Below are positions 43,700 through 56,382 of a stretch of DNA of 64,000 bases, in pieces. The number at the start of each line of letters is the position of its first letter. The first letter of the stretch is position 1. Position numbers and translations under genes: made by a program. Location of the stretch: positions 3,529,918 through 3,593,917 of the forward strand of contig NW_006921536.1 in the NCBI RefSeq assembly GCF_000340215.1, in the 5' to 3' direction. This DNA is from Pseudocercospora fijiensis CIRAD86. Lineage: Eukaryota; Ascomycota; Dothideomycetes; Mycosphaerellales; Mycosphaerellaceae. The notes below the pieces were generated by a model. It was not told the origin of the DNA and searched no databases. It saw only the letters and a list, made by a program, of their open reading frames with translations.

Positions 43700-45660
43700 A
43701 GGGTAGTTATAGATTAGTAATCGGATTATATCTAACTCTTCTTAGTTCTTTCGTTAATCTTCGGAGTAGATACGGAAGAGCTTCGGATAGCCGTTTTAGT
43801 ATAGGTAGAGCTATATAAATTGCTTCTCGATATCTTAGTAGTAGACAACGATAGAGAATAGCGGGGAGTGCACAAATTTCTAGAAACAGTCGAAATTCAA
43901 GCCTAGTAACTAGCATTATAACTAATCGTATCGAAAGTAGTACTAACTATACTAAAGAATTCGCCTCCTAACTAAGTTCCTTACTAATTATAGAACTAAA
44001 GATTACTCCGAGGGCTATATACAATATACCCGATTTAATACTCCTCTATTAAGTCTAATACCTCGGTTACGCGAATATCTACGTACTAGCGGCTATTAAT
44101 TTCTAATGTCTAACGCTTCTAATACCTACGAGACAGTTCTATCGCTATCGTAGCTATCGTTACCGTCTCCTATCGGCGTAAGAACGTTAGTAACGAGGTT
44201 ATCGTCTAAATCTAAGCTAAAGTTAGTAACTTGCGACAACTGCGAAGGAACGAGAGGTACGTATCTAATACGGCCGATAAGAAGCGCTCTTAGCTTATTA
44301 AATTGACGTACTATAGACGCGTATATTAGCTTTATACGCTTCTTAGAGCGGTTATCGATATCGTCTATTCGGCGGATTAAATAGTAGTTATTCGTTAGCT
44401 TAGAATAGACAGTTCTTAGCTAGTTTGCTAGTATAGTAATTGCCTCTCGAAATAGCTCTAATACTCGACTTAACGACCTCTCCTTATTTAGCTGCTTCTT
44501 ACTATTAATATACAGCCGACGGCGCGTCAAATATAGTATCGTAGTAGGAGGTATATTAGTAGCATTAGAAAGAGCTGGATTTAGTAATAGAGTCGAAGGT
44601 AATAGGGCTATAATAACTAGGCGCGGTAACGATAGACTTATAATAGCTACTAGATCCTAAAGCCGCTACGATATAATACGGAGTATATTATCTTAGACCT
44701 ACTAAGCCGGAGTCTCGTAAGTACGCAACTCCTTAGTAGTAAGTAGCTTATTACGGAGCTTCTTATTATTGTATAATATAGTGTCCTTAAAGCGATTAAG
44801 GATCTGTTTAAACTCGGAGTCGTTAACAATAATACTAGAGGTAGTAAGAAAGACTCTATACTCGAGAATACGCTTTGCAATCTACCTACGAATAAGGCCG
44901 TCTATGCCTCGGATAGTACGTTGTCTAGTAGGTCGATTGTCGTTATACTACTTCTAATAGCGCTTTATTATATCTCTTATTCGTCCTTCTATATAATAGC
45001 TAGAGTTAGCCTCGAAGTGCTTAATAATTAGTAAGGCGAAGTCGTCGGAAATCTTACTATCGCTATTAACTCGATTATAGTCGTATTCTACACTTTCTTC
45101 TATACCTTTAGTAGAAGACTAAGAGTCGCTTAAATCTAGTATAGGTTGTTAGACTATAACCTGTTATTATCGCTCCGATTGCCGCTAAAAGTAAGCCGTT
45201 AAGGAGGTATCTATACCTCTAATAACGACTAGCCTAGGTAGAGTTGAATTTAGTGTCTAATTAGTAGCAACACTGCTATCGCTATCGCTATAGTTTGAAT
45301 TAGTTAACAAGCTCGCTACGGATATAGAGCGGCTATATAGTAGCCGCTTAGCTAACTAGATTATAGGTAATAGACTTCCGATTAAATACCGTAGCGCTAG
45401 CAAGAATAAGGAGACATCTATATAAAGAGGGTTACCTTAAAGAGCTACGCGGATAGGTATAGGCGGTGCCTACGGTAGATAGACTAGTATAGTAAATGCT
45501 AGTATTAAAGAGCCGGAGCTAAGGTCGATAATACGAGAGGGATAAGAGGGGGTGTCTATAGTAGCTATAATCGAGAACAATAGTAGTTATACTAACAAAC
45601 TAAGACTTATACTACTTCTATAGACGCCTCTTATCCTATAGACGATATACTATAATCAAT
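43700..45660 (-). mobile_element. Probable second (minus-strand) gene of the Harbinger-like element, degenerate
   Basis: Convergent to the transposase, the minus strand has protein-like tracts interrupted only by TAG/TAA. For example, from about 44,960 downward it reads RTIRGIDGLIRR, AKRILEYRVFLTTSSIIVND and FKQILNRFKDTILYNNKKLR. PIF/Harbinger elements normally carry a second, DNA-binding (Myb-like) protein gene, so this is its likely identity by position; no Myb motif is legible. The right end and TIR of the element are not resolved. Confidence 0.4.
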
Positions 45661-48600
45661 CCTTAATTAATCCTCGAATTTAGGTTCTATTTACTAGCCC
45701 CTATTGCTAATTATACTAACGGCTATATACCTAGACCTTTATATATATAAGCTAGTACCCTCTCGCACTATTTCGAAGACCTAATAGCTACTTTCTACCT
45801 CACCGTCGCCGGTTATAGTATATAGCTTATTCGGTAGTACTAAGAAGCCAATTTAATAAGCTAAGCCGGACAGGGTTTAAGCCCCCTTCTACCTCCTTCT
45901 ACTTCTAGTTAAGGCAGGATTACTACCTATACGAGTTGTGAATATAGCGTATTATATGCTTTTAAACGACTCCGTTCAAAAGCACGGTCTAGGCCTACGA
46001 GTTAATAACTCGTAGGGGTAGAAAACTAGCCTTCGAAGGATACGGTAGTAACCCTCGTATCTACCTTATTCGCCGACCTCGAGAGACCCCTACAAATTAG
46101 TAGCTTCTAAAGGTCCCTAGTAGGTACCTTGCGTAGTAGGTTTAAATTAGTAGTTGCGCTCCGTATACGCGGAAGTAGCTCGCGCTAGTACACTAGTATA
46201 TAAATAAACTCGGTATAGGTATCCGTATATAAAGGATTAAGTAAGAAAGTACGGGTAACTATACGAGCTCGTGTAGTTAACCGTATACGCTTATATAATC
46301 GAAAATACGCTAATTAGACCCTACGCTAGGCCGTTAGTAGTTAAGTAAAGGAGTATACTAAATTCTTAGCTAAATAGCTTAAACTATGTCTCCGCCTTCG
46401 ATTAAATTTAGTCTTCTAGTATAGTAGCTATCTCCTACTAGCTACTATATATCCCTTATATATATAAAGATAGAGAGTTTAGTAAGAAATAGGCGAAGGT
46501 CGCTATATAGCTACTAGAGGTTATATAAGTCTAGGGGCCTATATGTAATTACTTTAAGAGCCGTTATAGGAATAGCTATAAAGACCTTAGTAGGGAGCGA
46601 TTATAATTAGAACTAAGTTTATACCTTAAGAGAGGTATATATTAGGGCTTCCGAGAATACGTAAAGTACTTAGAAGCTTAGTTTTATTAGTAAATCCCTC
46701 CTATTTAAAGCTTCTTAGTATTGTAGCCGTTCCTGTTACCCTAAGACCTACCCTTCTATCTATTACTATACTTCTTAATCTAAACTACAGCTTCTCGTAG
46801 AGCGATCCACATACTCGCTTAGGTCCTTCCTTCTATACGCTACTAGCTATATTCTACGACCACTACAGTTAACCTACGCTGTGTGGTCTAACTATCTTAC
46901 TTAATAGTCTAATAATCTATCGCTTAGTAGCTAATTAGGTCTATAAAGTAAATATACTAATCGTTTCTATATTAGTCGAAGAGCCTATCTAGTAGCCTAT
47001 TTCTACGCTATTATCTACGCTAATTAAGGAGCCTATTTCTATACTAAATAGTACTCGAATTAATAGTTAGACTAATAGTTAAACTTTAGTTAATACAGGT
47101 CCTTTTTAAGACGACCTTATTACTACTACTTTTGCTAAGGAATATAGCAATACTCGACTTAATAGTAATAGCTATATCTCGGCGGCTAGTAAGCTTAATC
47201 TTACTAAGGTTAGCGCTACTATAGCTTATAAGCGAGTAACTAGCAAAGTGCGTAACTAGAATACTAGCTTTAAGTCTATTATTACTACTACTTAGCTAAC
47301 TAATAAGCCTCTTATTAGCGATCTAGTAAGGGCTTATCGTATAATAGTTAAGCGCCAAGTAGTTACTAGAAGGCCTCTTAACGGAGCTCCTAGAGTTATC
47401 GTTATAGATATCCTTTAAGATTAGCTTCTTAATAAGGCTATAGAGATACTATTTCGACTAGATAAAGTATAGCGCGAGAAGATATTAAATACGAAGGAAT
47501 AAAAGGCATTTAATAGTCCTACTAAGAATATATATAATACTATACTATCGACACTCTCTTAGAGTAGTAATAGTAGTTAGGCTCTAGCTCTAGTAGTAAC
47601 GGCTCTAGTAGCGGCTCTAGTAGTATTAAATCTAGCTATTTTAATAATACCTATTTAACGAGTAGAAGTTATCGACTTATTAATACTATCTACGGTCGAT
47701 AGTAATACTACTTAGCTTACTAAGCGTCGTTGTTTAGACTTCGAGACTAAACGGCTCTAGCGTAGATTATAGATATAAGGAGCTATACTAAAGGAGGTAC
47801 TATCGCCTATACCTAATACTCTAAGAATACTCGCTAAGGGCCGTAGCTTTAGACGTAGAATTAGCTCGCTATTAGAGTCTTTAAGTGTCTCTATTATTAG
47901 CGCTACTAGCGAGGCGCCGAATATACTAAGTCCTACTAGCTATACGAGAGATATAAGCGACTAATCTGCCGTAATAAGCGCCGTAGTAAGAGACGTTAAG
48001 CTAAAGATAGTACGTTAAATTAATACTATCTAGTCTAGTATTTAGGCTCTATAGGTAACGATAACCGCTTCGTTACTATTAAGACCCTTACTATTATTAT
48101 AAATAGAGCTTAACTAACTAGCGGATAGTACTTATTTCCTTTATAGCCGTAGCCTCGTCGGTATTACGAAACTCGCTATTTATAGTCTTCTAGCTTCCTA
48201 TAACCCTATTAGCGATATTATATACTTAATTACTATATAAGAATACCTGCTCTTTAAAGGGTCGATATAGCTATCTAGGCGGCTCGAAATACGACTTCTA
48301 GACCTTATTAAATCTACTCTCTAGTATTAACGTTATATCGCCGTAGGAGCTAGGTACTAGACTATATAGCAATATTATACTATCTAGAAGGACGATGCCT
48401 TAATATTTAAGTCTATAGAAGTGCTTATCTCTATTATAGAACGGCCGCTAGTTATAGGTTGGTTTATAGCACTTCTATAGAATACTATCGATATATCCGA
48501 AGATATATTCTATATCGATTAATCTAGTAACTATAATAGCTATTTGCTATAGTTAGGCTTTACTTAACCGGTTAAAGTTCTATACTAATCGCTCTTTCTA

Positions 48601-51139
48601 ACGCCTTACTAGTTAAGGATACGCGGCATTAAATATACGCCTAATCTAGCTACTACTACGACTAAATATCTAGCTTAGGTTGCGTTAATAACCTAGATTA
48701 CTAAGCCTTCCGCAAACGATATATAGTACTATTACTAGATTATAACGTATACGCTTAGGTAACTCGATCGACTTAATATCTAGTAACTCGGCTAATTCGA
48801 TTATTTATTACTTACTAAAGCGGAAGTTACCCTCGAAGTTAGCGTTAGGGTACGTTTCTAGTAACTACTACTTGTCTCTTAGATACTAGCGTAGCTCTTT
48901 ATATAGTCTATTACTACGAGCCTATATATACTAGTATTCGCGCTTAGTCTCGCCCTCTCGGCGAATAGCTAGATCTAGTAGATTATCGACCTCGGAAGCT
49001 AAAATAGGTATAGTTATTGCTAGTATTCTACTATAGATAGCGATAGTAGTATCCTTATTAGTTAAGAAGCCGTTAGAGTCGTATTCTTCTATAGTATAGG
49101 ATAGCAATAATATCTAATCTATAATACTAATTATAGTAAGGTCTACGACTCTAGCTACCTCTTAGTGCCGAGGTTAATTACTAAGCAGCCTACTAAGAAA
49201 CGCTACTAAATTGCCTACGTAAGCTCTTATAAGCCGTTATTTTAATTATTTACTTCCCGCTACTAAAATAGCGCTATTCGCGGCTTCTTATAAGTTATAT
49301 ATAGTAAGCGGCTAGAAATCTACTACGTAAGGTGCCTAGTAGCCGTAGTATAGATAGTTGTCTTATCGCTTTATCTACTAATAAGATTAGGGAGTTAGCG
49401 ATAGTACGATTTATACTAAGGTAAGGTTATTACTAGACGAGGCGTTTCCTAGTATAATAATAAGCTATAACGGCTATGCTTAATATCTATTTTTAGCTTA
49501 GTTTATAACTCCGGCTAATCTTCTATATTAGGATTGCGTTATATATAAGTAAAGATTAGCGGAAATTATAATAGTAGGCGGGGAGTATTATAAACATAGG
49601 CTAACCTCCGAGTAGGGGTACTATTAATAACACTTTATTAGCTAATAGCAAGGCTAGTACTATACTAATAGTTAGTAACCTACTAATAATAATATCTCTA
49701 CCTAAGGCCTCTATATAGATCTTATCTTATACTAGCTAGAAGTAAGCAAATACCTTAGATGCTAGTATAGCGTGTTTCCTATACCTTCTAAGGCTTATTT
49801 ATTTATAGATCTACCTCTTAAGATTAGAAGGAGCTTAATTACGTATAATTTAGCGTAGAAGGTACTTCCGTAGGTCTTCCGAGATATTATTACTAGAACC
49901 TATATCGCTTAGAGTAGCCTAGTAACTAGTAATCGTAGGGTTATAGTTAGAGGTATTACTACTAATATACTCTACCTACTAGAAACTTAACTAGGTACCT
50001 AGACCTATAGTAGCCTCTATATCTTTTACTATCTTTTATAAGTTAAAGGACTCCTTAATAGTAGCCTCTACCTCCTTATATAATACGAATTTACTTCCTA
50101 CCCTACCCTTTATATCTACTAAATAACTAAGAGTTCTAAGGAACGATCTAGAATTTAGACTTAGTATAGCGAGTAACTAGTAGAACGTAGTATAGAGCTG
50201 CTTTATAGCTCTTTTATATACTATACCGAATTATTACCGATACTAAGGGAGGAGCTATTCTAGTACTTAATATTAGAGAATAGTTTAGTAGGAAAGTATC
50301 GGAACTTCTTAAAGAGAGCTTTAAGGGAAATTAATAAGTTCGACCTAGATCTAGATAAAGATATTTAACTAAGTAGTTAGGGATTTAAATAGGGAGCGAA
50401 AGGATAAAATTTATACCTAAGGAGTATAGTTGCTAAACTATACTATAATAGCTTATATATAGATATATATACTTAATTAGTTAGTATCCTTACCTAATTG
50501 TCTATAGATTTAGGGTAATATAAGTACCTTCCTATAACTACTACGGAATTAAAGTCTTCGAAAATTCTTCTAGTACTAAGGAGTAAAAATGCCGGCTACG
50601 CTACCGGCTATACTACCGGGTCTTATAAAGGGCTTGCTTTAAGTTACGTATACATTCCTATACTTCTTAGAAACCGATAAATTCTATAGTTCGAACCTGC
50701 TACTCCTATAGTTACTTAGCAAACCAATCTAAACTAAACTAGAATTGCGGCTTACTACTAGTAAACTAAACTAAACTAACCCGAACTACTACGGGGTCTA
50801 CGTTTAATATAGTAGGCGCGCCTACTTTATAAAAAGGACTTACTATCGCTCTTTAACCTCTAGTTTAATAAACAGACTTAACCTATCTACTAGGTAGTAT
50901 TGTAAAGAGCTACGCCCTAGATAAACGATACTAGCCTTAGGCGTTCGGCCTATACGATACTAACCTATAGGCTACTACTTAGCGCTTAGCGTACCGTATA
51001 AAACTACTTAGATTTACGTAGATAGAATTAGCTCCTTATCGAACCTATTAAGTCTTATATCTAGTATCTACGTACGCGTTGCTTCCTCGTAATAAGTATT
51101 CTCGCTATTTATTACTAAATTAGTATTCTTCGAGACTTT
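45661..51139. other. RIP-mutated repeat sequence, not identified
   Basis: There are no usable open frames. Plus-strand translation of long parts (for example 48,100-48,950) is protein-like, with stops confined to TAG and TAA: DALIFKSIEVLISIIERPL, FTPYQL-type and TRQLDRL-type segments, extending into 50,300-50,600 (SIVAKLYYNSLYIDIYT). This suggests one very large element-borne gene, but I cannot name the family. An inverted pair CTACGAGTTAATAACTCGTAG lies near 45,997-46,017. The 353-bp segment 49,617-49,969 also occurs at 61,599-61,951. Confidence 0.4.
49617..49969 (+). repeat. 353-bp direct repeat, copy 1
   Basis: Starts GGTACTATTAATAA and ends ATTACTACTAATATA. Same length and near-identical to 61,599-61,951, with unrelated flanks. 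Differences are mostly C/T and G/A. Confidence 0.85.
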
Positions 51140-51565
51140 AGCGACCGCGAAGAAGAATACCGCTCTATCTTCTTAAAGGGCTATTTTAGCTATAAAGAGA
51201 GCAATCCTTCTATATACGAGCGCTATCTCTAATTTAAGGACGAATTTATTAAACTTTAAGACTCTATATAACGCTTCTTTACTATTAGTAATAACGAGCT
51301 TAGTTAGTATCGTAAGCGCGGTAATATTACTACTTATTAGGACTTCCTTACTAGTTAAGTACCTCTTATTATAGAGATTACCCTCCGCCTATATAGAATA
51401 CCTACTAATTTAGTACCTTCTAAGCGAGCCTTTAGCGCTATAAACTTTATATAGAACGACTATCGCTCGAAGCTATCCGCTACTTATACTAACGACTATA
51501 CCTATATCTATATAAATAGCCGTGCCTTATATAGAAGACCTATAGAAGAGATAGTAAGAAGGTAA
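51140..51565 (+). mobile_element. hAT-family transposase C-terminal remnant
   Basis: The plus frame reads DREEEYRSIFLKGYFSYKES, then ITTYQDFLTSQVPLIIEITL (Gln from TAG), IPTNLVPSKRAFSAINFI and DYRSKLSATYTNDYTYIYIN. The block 'P-S-K-R-A-F-S-A-x-N-F' followed by 'R-S-K-L' and 'Y-I-x-I-N' is the hAT dimerisation domain (family form SERxFSxxxxixxxxRxxLxxxxvexLxxi). Upstream catalytic parts are not resolved. Stops at former TGG/CAG codons show RIP inactivation. The right end of the element may lie near 52,240, where GTTAGCAACGTTGCTAACGT occurs. Confidence 0.6.
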
Positions 51566-52261
51566 CGATAAGCTAAATAGGAGAGATATAGTAGCGATAG
51601 TTAGTAACTAAGAAGGAGATTAGGAAGGCGGAATTAGACGTATTATTAGCCTTCGAAAAAGCTTTTATAAACGACTACTATCTACTAGTAAGTAACCCTC
51701 GCTATCTCTATATATCTAACCCTAAATAGCTACTTAATCTATACGGTCTAGCCGCTTACTAAGAATAAGATAACGACTTCGAAGATAAGCTAGCTAACTA
51801 TAAAGCGCTCTTTAAAGTTTAAAGTGCTTCTAATACTAACTAGAAGTTAGCTATTATAGTACCTATAATTCTTTAAGCCTACTAATAGCTAGGCTTCTAG
51901 TAGGTACGACCCTCTAGTTAACTACTTACTATTTAGCTAGTCGCTCCTATAAGATACTAATAGCTAGTAATATCTAGAGATCTATAGTAACTATACTAGC
52001 GTAGAAGCGCTTAGATAAGCGCTCTAGCGGCCGATTAGTTAAGCTTATAAAGCAGTCTATTCTATAGTAAGAATTGTTCTATATAGTGTCTTGTTCTATA
52101 GTAAGAAGTAGTCTATATAGTATCTCTAGTCTATAGTACTAGTCGTATATATATAACCTTCTACCTCTAGTTAGCGGCCTTTAGCCTTAGGTTCTAACTA
52201 CTTAGTCGACTATATCAACGTTTTTAATAGTGTTAGCAACGTTGCTAACGTTAGTCGTGAT
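51566..52261. other. Right margin of the first transposon island
   Basis: Mutated repeat sequence without a named element. A palindromic stretch GTTAGCAACGTTGCTAACGTTAG lies near 52,231-52,253. The trinucleotides TGG and CCA become common again from about 52,268, marking a sharp boundary with gene DNA. Confidence 0.55.
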
Positions 52262-52603
52262 TAACAACCTGGCACCCCTACCTCCGAGAGTGTCTTTTCA
52301 GGTGTGAAACGTGAAACGCGTAGGGCTGGCGTGTGGCTGGCTCCAGCGTGCAGTGCAGCCTCCCGTCCCAGCCTCGCCTCGCCTCGCACTACTCATTCAT
52401 ACTGCAAGCGTCTACATATCACATCGCCCTCGCCCTCGCCCCTTTCCACCTCTTGTCACACACCGCACCTTTGCTCCTGTGATTTCTGGTCGACATTGGC
52501 ATCAACACACCCAAGCGAAGGGCTTGGCTTCACCGTTTGAGACATCCCTTGCAACACCCTGGCCTTGGCCCTGCTCCCACACCTGGCTCCGCCTGACACC
52601 GGC

Positions 52604-53791
52604 ATGCGCGCACCAATGCCATATCCTCACCACGACCCCTTCCAAGGAGGAGCCCATCCTCCCTCCTCCACTGCATACCACGGCGCTGAAGGCAACCTCC
52701 ATCCAACACCCACTGTTCGCTTCAACAACCCCCCCTTCGAAGACATACCACTCCACGACCGCGACCGCACTCGAACGTCCCCTGTTCGCGAAGGCCTTGG
52801 CTCAAGGCTCCTCCCCTCCCTGTCGAATGCACAGCCAACTGCAGCAGCCATACAACGATCTGCTTCCATTCTTCACGGCAGGGCAAGATCCTGGGCCGCC
52901 TATGTTCCAAAATTAAACACGAACACAATCACGTCACCCGAAAAGCAGGAATCGCTGCCAAAACCACGACCGCAAAGTAAGATCTTTGGTGATCTCTTTA
53001 ACGGAGAGTCGGCGCCAGTGCAACTCGGTGTTCCGACTTCGCCTACCAAAGAAAAGGAGGGGACAGACTTCGTCATGGAATACCAGCCAGGCAACTTCAC
53101 CGAACGACCCATCGATGGTCGCGTGCGCAGACATTCGACAGCAAAGACGCCGACTCCAACGCCAACGACACCGCCCGTGACTGCTGCCAACCGAAAGACG
53201 TCTTGGTTTACGCGAAAGCCCACCTTACCTGCACCTGCGCCTGCGCCGGCCGCAGCCAAGGTAGAAGATGAGATGCTCAACCTCAACATCCATGCATGCC
53301 TCTTCCCACACGGTCCCGCAGATCCTCTTTCACCCCACGCCTTCAACGATCTGCTCCGAAACGCGACGGATCTGCTTCAACGATTGCAAGCCGCTTACAA
53401 AGAGAAGCTTGACTACATTGCCAGCATTCAACCTGAGGTCGATGCTCAGAAGGAGGAAGTGGACGAGGCGAGAACACGTTCCCATCACCTGAAGATGCAG
53501 CTGGAAGACATAGGACGCAAAGCAGAAGAGCAGCGACAGGTGAATGAGGAACTTCTCATCCAGCTATCCCAAGAGAAGGTCAAGCTTCAAGAAGCACAAG
53601 AACAGGCCAAGACCATCCGGCTAGTTCGCCGCGAAACTGCGGAGACAGAATTCGACACCGACGTCGACGAAATGCCTCACAGACGGAAACGCAATTCTGG
53701 TGGCAATGCTAGTGACTCCGGTTTCGAGTCTGATGCCGACACTTCGAGCCTGTTCAGCTCCAACATCGACCACACAATCCCAGCACAGTAT

Positions 53792-53824
<33 letters not shown>

Positions 53825-54070
53825 AGGCTTGTTGTGACACTAGATCACCAAAGTCAGCCGCAGGTCCGGTACGCGAGCTCGAGAGACAGTCGCATGAGCC
53901 AGCAGTCTACCGCATATTCCGCTATCAACCACAATGACAGTACATTGACTGCTTGGACCACCGTTGAGCGATTACGAAACGAAAATCGCCACCTTAGAAC
54001 CCAGATGGAGGAGATGCAGTGCAATTTGCAGAGCTGCATCGATCTTGTGAGCGGTGCAACAAGATCTTGA
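52604..54070 (+). CDS. Coiled-coil hypothetical protein with a glutamine tract
   Basis: Starting at the ATG at 52,604 (MRAPMPYPHHDPF) the product is 488 residues; an in-frame ATG at 52,565 would add 13. Residues 1-230 are disordered and rich in Pro/Thr/Ser, with basic motifs. About 235-350 begins MLNLNIHACLFPHGPADPLS, followed by FNDLLRNATDLLQRLQAAYK and a long heptad helix (DEARTRSHHLKMQLEDIGRK, EEQRQVNEELLIQLSQEKVK). An acidic linker (TEFDTDVDEM, SDSGFESDADTS) leads to 11 glutamines (ten CAG plus one CAA, 53,792-53,824). A short second coiled coil closes the protein (RLRNENRHLRTQMEEMQ). The layout is common in Pezizomycotina hypothetical proteins of cytoskeletal or septal type, but I recognise no specific family. 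No intron is needed. The start lies only about 340 bp from the transposon island. Confidence 0.75.
53792..53821 (+). repeat. (CAG)10 trinucleotide repeat in coding sequence
   Basis: Ten pure CAG codons followed by CAA, encoding Q11. Likely length-polymorphic. Confidence 0.95.
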
Positions 54071-54504
54071 GTATTCTATGCATGAGGAATAAAGGCGTTG
54101 CGAGACTCAGCTTGGAACTTGCATGATACCCGCATCCACATCTCGCTATGGACAGCTGTATAGAGAGGGCATGGCTGTATAGATGACAATCATTGCTCGC
54201 GCATGAATATATATATATATATGTATACCGTGCGTAGTACGTACCAAACACCCTCATTCTTCAGTCGCGAATCTATGGTAGACTAGAAGCTCATTATATA
54301 CCGTGTTGACGAGTTCCAGAAGAGTGACAAGGCTGTGGACCAACCATAGTGCTGGCGAATTCCTGGTGGTCAGCATCACTTTACTTGGCCCACAGCCTTT
54401 GACAAGACACTTGCTATCGTCCTCTTGCGTAGAATTCTTCCACATCTGAGCCTTTGCAGGACCGGCGACCTTTGCCAAATGACTCGGGAGCTACAACAAT
54501 AACA
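54071..54504. other. Intergenic region with an (AT)n microsatellite
   Basis: Contains an ATATATATATATAT run near 54,206-54,221 and no protein-like frame; serves as terminator/promoter space between two tandem genes. Confidence 0.5.
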
Positions 54505-55158
54505 ATGGCCACGACAATCTCCATCACTAAGATCATCGCCAAATTCTGCAGTGATACACCCGCAGCTTTTTTGGAATTCGGCACTGTCTATTTCGTCTAC
54601 AAAACTTTCGGCACGCTTTCTCGACACATCTGGCCACCTCAGAAATATGTCTGGATCCCAGACGGCAGATACACTCATCGCGGAACGCATGACGATCTCA
54701 AATGCTTTTGTCAGGAACATGGATACAAATTCATAAATGCCGTCTCGATGGCTGCCACTGCCACGATGGCCCTCGACAGTCAGTCTGGCGGAAGAGGACC
54801 ATTCATGCTGAGATTTTTAGAAGCTGCAGCCGCTGTAGGCGGACTATTGTTGGCTTGCTGCGGCGTTCCGCTGTTATATGGCGTGGCGTGTCAGGTCGTG
54901 CCTTCTTACGGACAAGCAATCGATTGGCTTGTACAGAAGCGAGCTCGGGCAGAAAGCTCTCCAACTGAGGACGTCGGAAAGGAGGAACAGGTCATTCGAG
55001 CCAACGTGGAAGTCGCTCTAGCCAAGCAGGACGTAGTTCGACTAAAGAATGAGCTGGCTCAGGCGAGACAGGCGAAATCTCAGGCGGAGAATGAAGCGAC
55101 TCAGGCAAGAAGAGAAGCGAGAATGCTTCGCAACGAGAACATAAGTCGAAGGCTGTAA
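54505..55158 (+). CDS. Small membrane protein with C-terminal coiled coil, unknown function
   Basis: The chosen start at 54,505 (MATTISITKIIAKFCSDTPA) gives 217 residues; an in-frame ATG at 54,454 would add 17 less protein-like residues. Residues 1-40 include an amphipathic helix leading to a hydrophobic stretch (FLEFGTVYFVYKTFGTLS). One clear transmembrane segment lies at about 113-137 (FLEAAAAVGGLLLACCGVPLLYGVACQVV). The C-terminal 65 residues form a charged coiled coil (VEVALAKQDVVRLKNELAQA, SQAENEATQARREARMLR). I know no family with this layout. It could be a membrane-anchored adaptor. The gene is intronless and in tandem with the coiled-coil gene upstream. Confidence 0.65.
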   Translation: MATTISITKIIAKFCSDTPAAFLEFGTVYFVYKTFGTLSRHIWPPQKYVWIPDGRYTHRGTHDDLKCFCQEHGYKFINAVSMAATATMALDSQSGGRGPFMLRFLEAAAAVGGLLLACCGVPLLYGVACQVVPSYGQAIDWLVQKRARAESSPTEDVGKEEQVIRANVEVALAKQDVVRLKNELAQARQAKSQAENEATQARREARMLRNENISRRL

Positions 55159-56382
55159 GCCAGTCTTGCAAGAAAACGGCGAAGTCATCATTGTCGTCGG
55201 AAGACGTTAATGAGTATGCTACGGTCGACTCCTCCGATCACCGATTTTGGACGGCTAAGCAGTCGAGATGTCTTGGTCGTGCTTGTCAGCGGTCTGGAGT
55301 TTTTTCGAAAATCTCATCTCAATAGCAAGCTTGGTCATTTTGAGGCCCCAGAGCAATATCTCGCTCTATGAGTGTAGGCTGTTAAGTCCAAAGGTTTTCT
55401 CAACTCAAAATTTTGTATTTCTACTCTCCCAAATACTTGAAAGTTTGCCTTTGAATGTTGCCTCGCAGTCAATCTCGGTCGTTTTCGAGATGAATCACTT
55501 AAGCAAGCTCCAACTTGACCGCGGACTATCTACTGGAACCTCCAGCATCGTTAATAGCTGCTGAGCCGAGACAGGATACAGAGAAAGATGAGGGTTCGGG
55601 ATGTTTGTGAGAAAAGTCTGCGCAGACAGCTCAATCGCTGCCCTATGCCGAAATTTTGGTTCGGAGAATATAGCCAAGATATTTCAAATCAGGCTCTGCA
55701 GCAGCCTTCTCAACCTCAAGCGCCGAAATACTCACACAACCTGCAAACCAGCACGCTGGCCAGCATAGGATGCTATCTCATCCATATACGAGACATTGGC
55801 ACGGGTATCGCAAGCTTGGACGGAGAAACGGGCCTGGAAAAGGACATGACACGTGGATCATTTCCAGTCGGCAATGAAAGTTGAAGGCTATGGATATTGC
55901 AGGACTTTGTGTCCTGAGATTGTTGTAAGATTTGTTGATGAATTTGCGGATTGCCATGGGAGTTCCGGGAATTCTTGGTCTGCCGCGACTTTTGATGCGA
56001 GATAGTGAAAATCCAGGGTGCGAACGCTCGAGAGAAGTTATTGCGTGTGTGGAGCCATGTTTTTTTGAGTCCGGGCTTTACTCAGACTACCTGGCACCCT
56101 CGAAGAGTTTGTCGGCGAAGATTGGAGCAGTACTGGTATGCTTACACCTCTGTCGACAGCAGACTCGGGAGCAGAGGAACGGTGCTTCTTGGATGAGTAT
56201 GAAAATGACGGATCGATGGACAAGACTAACATCAAATTGGTTTGCGACGAATAGATGATGGGCATCGCCGCGAAGTTCTTTATTTGAGCTATGAATGCAA
56301 TCGACCTGTGCGCAAGATATTAGCTCGATTCTGCCAATCTGCTCGCCACTGTGCCTGAATACCTGCCTGTGTGCCAGAGATA
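55159..56382. other. Intergenic region, no gene seen
   Basis: 1.2 kb with only short open frames on both strands, none with recognisable protein character. It lies between the convergent 3' ends of the membrane-protein gene and the RRM-protein gene. Confidence 0.5.

Noticed and set aside
44650..44880. Minus-strand leucine/serine-rich open frame
   Set aside because: Another frame of the same strand reads more protein-like there (RVFLTTSSIIVNDSEFKQIL), so this is a shadow frame.
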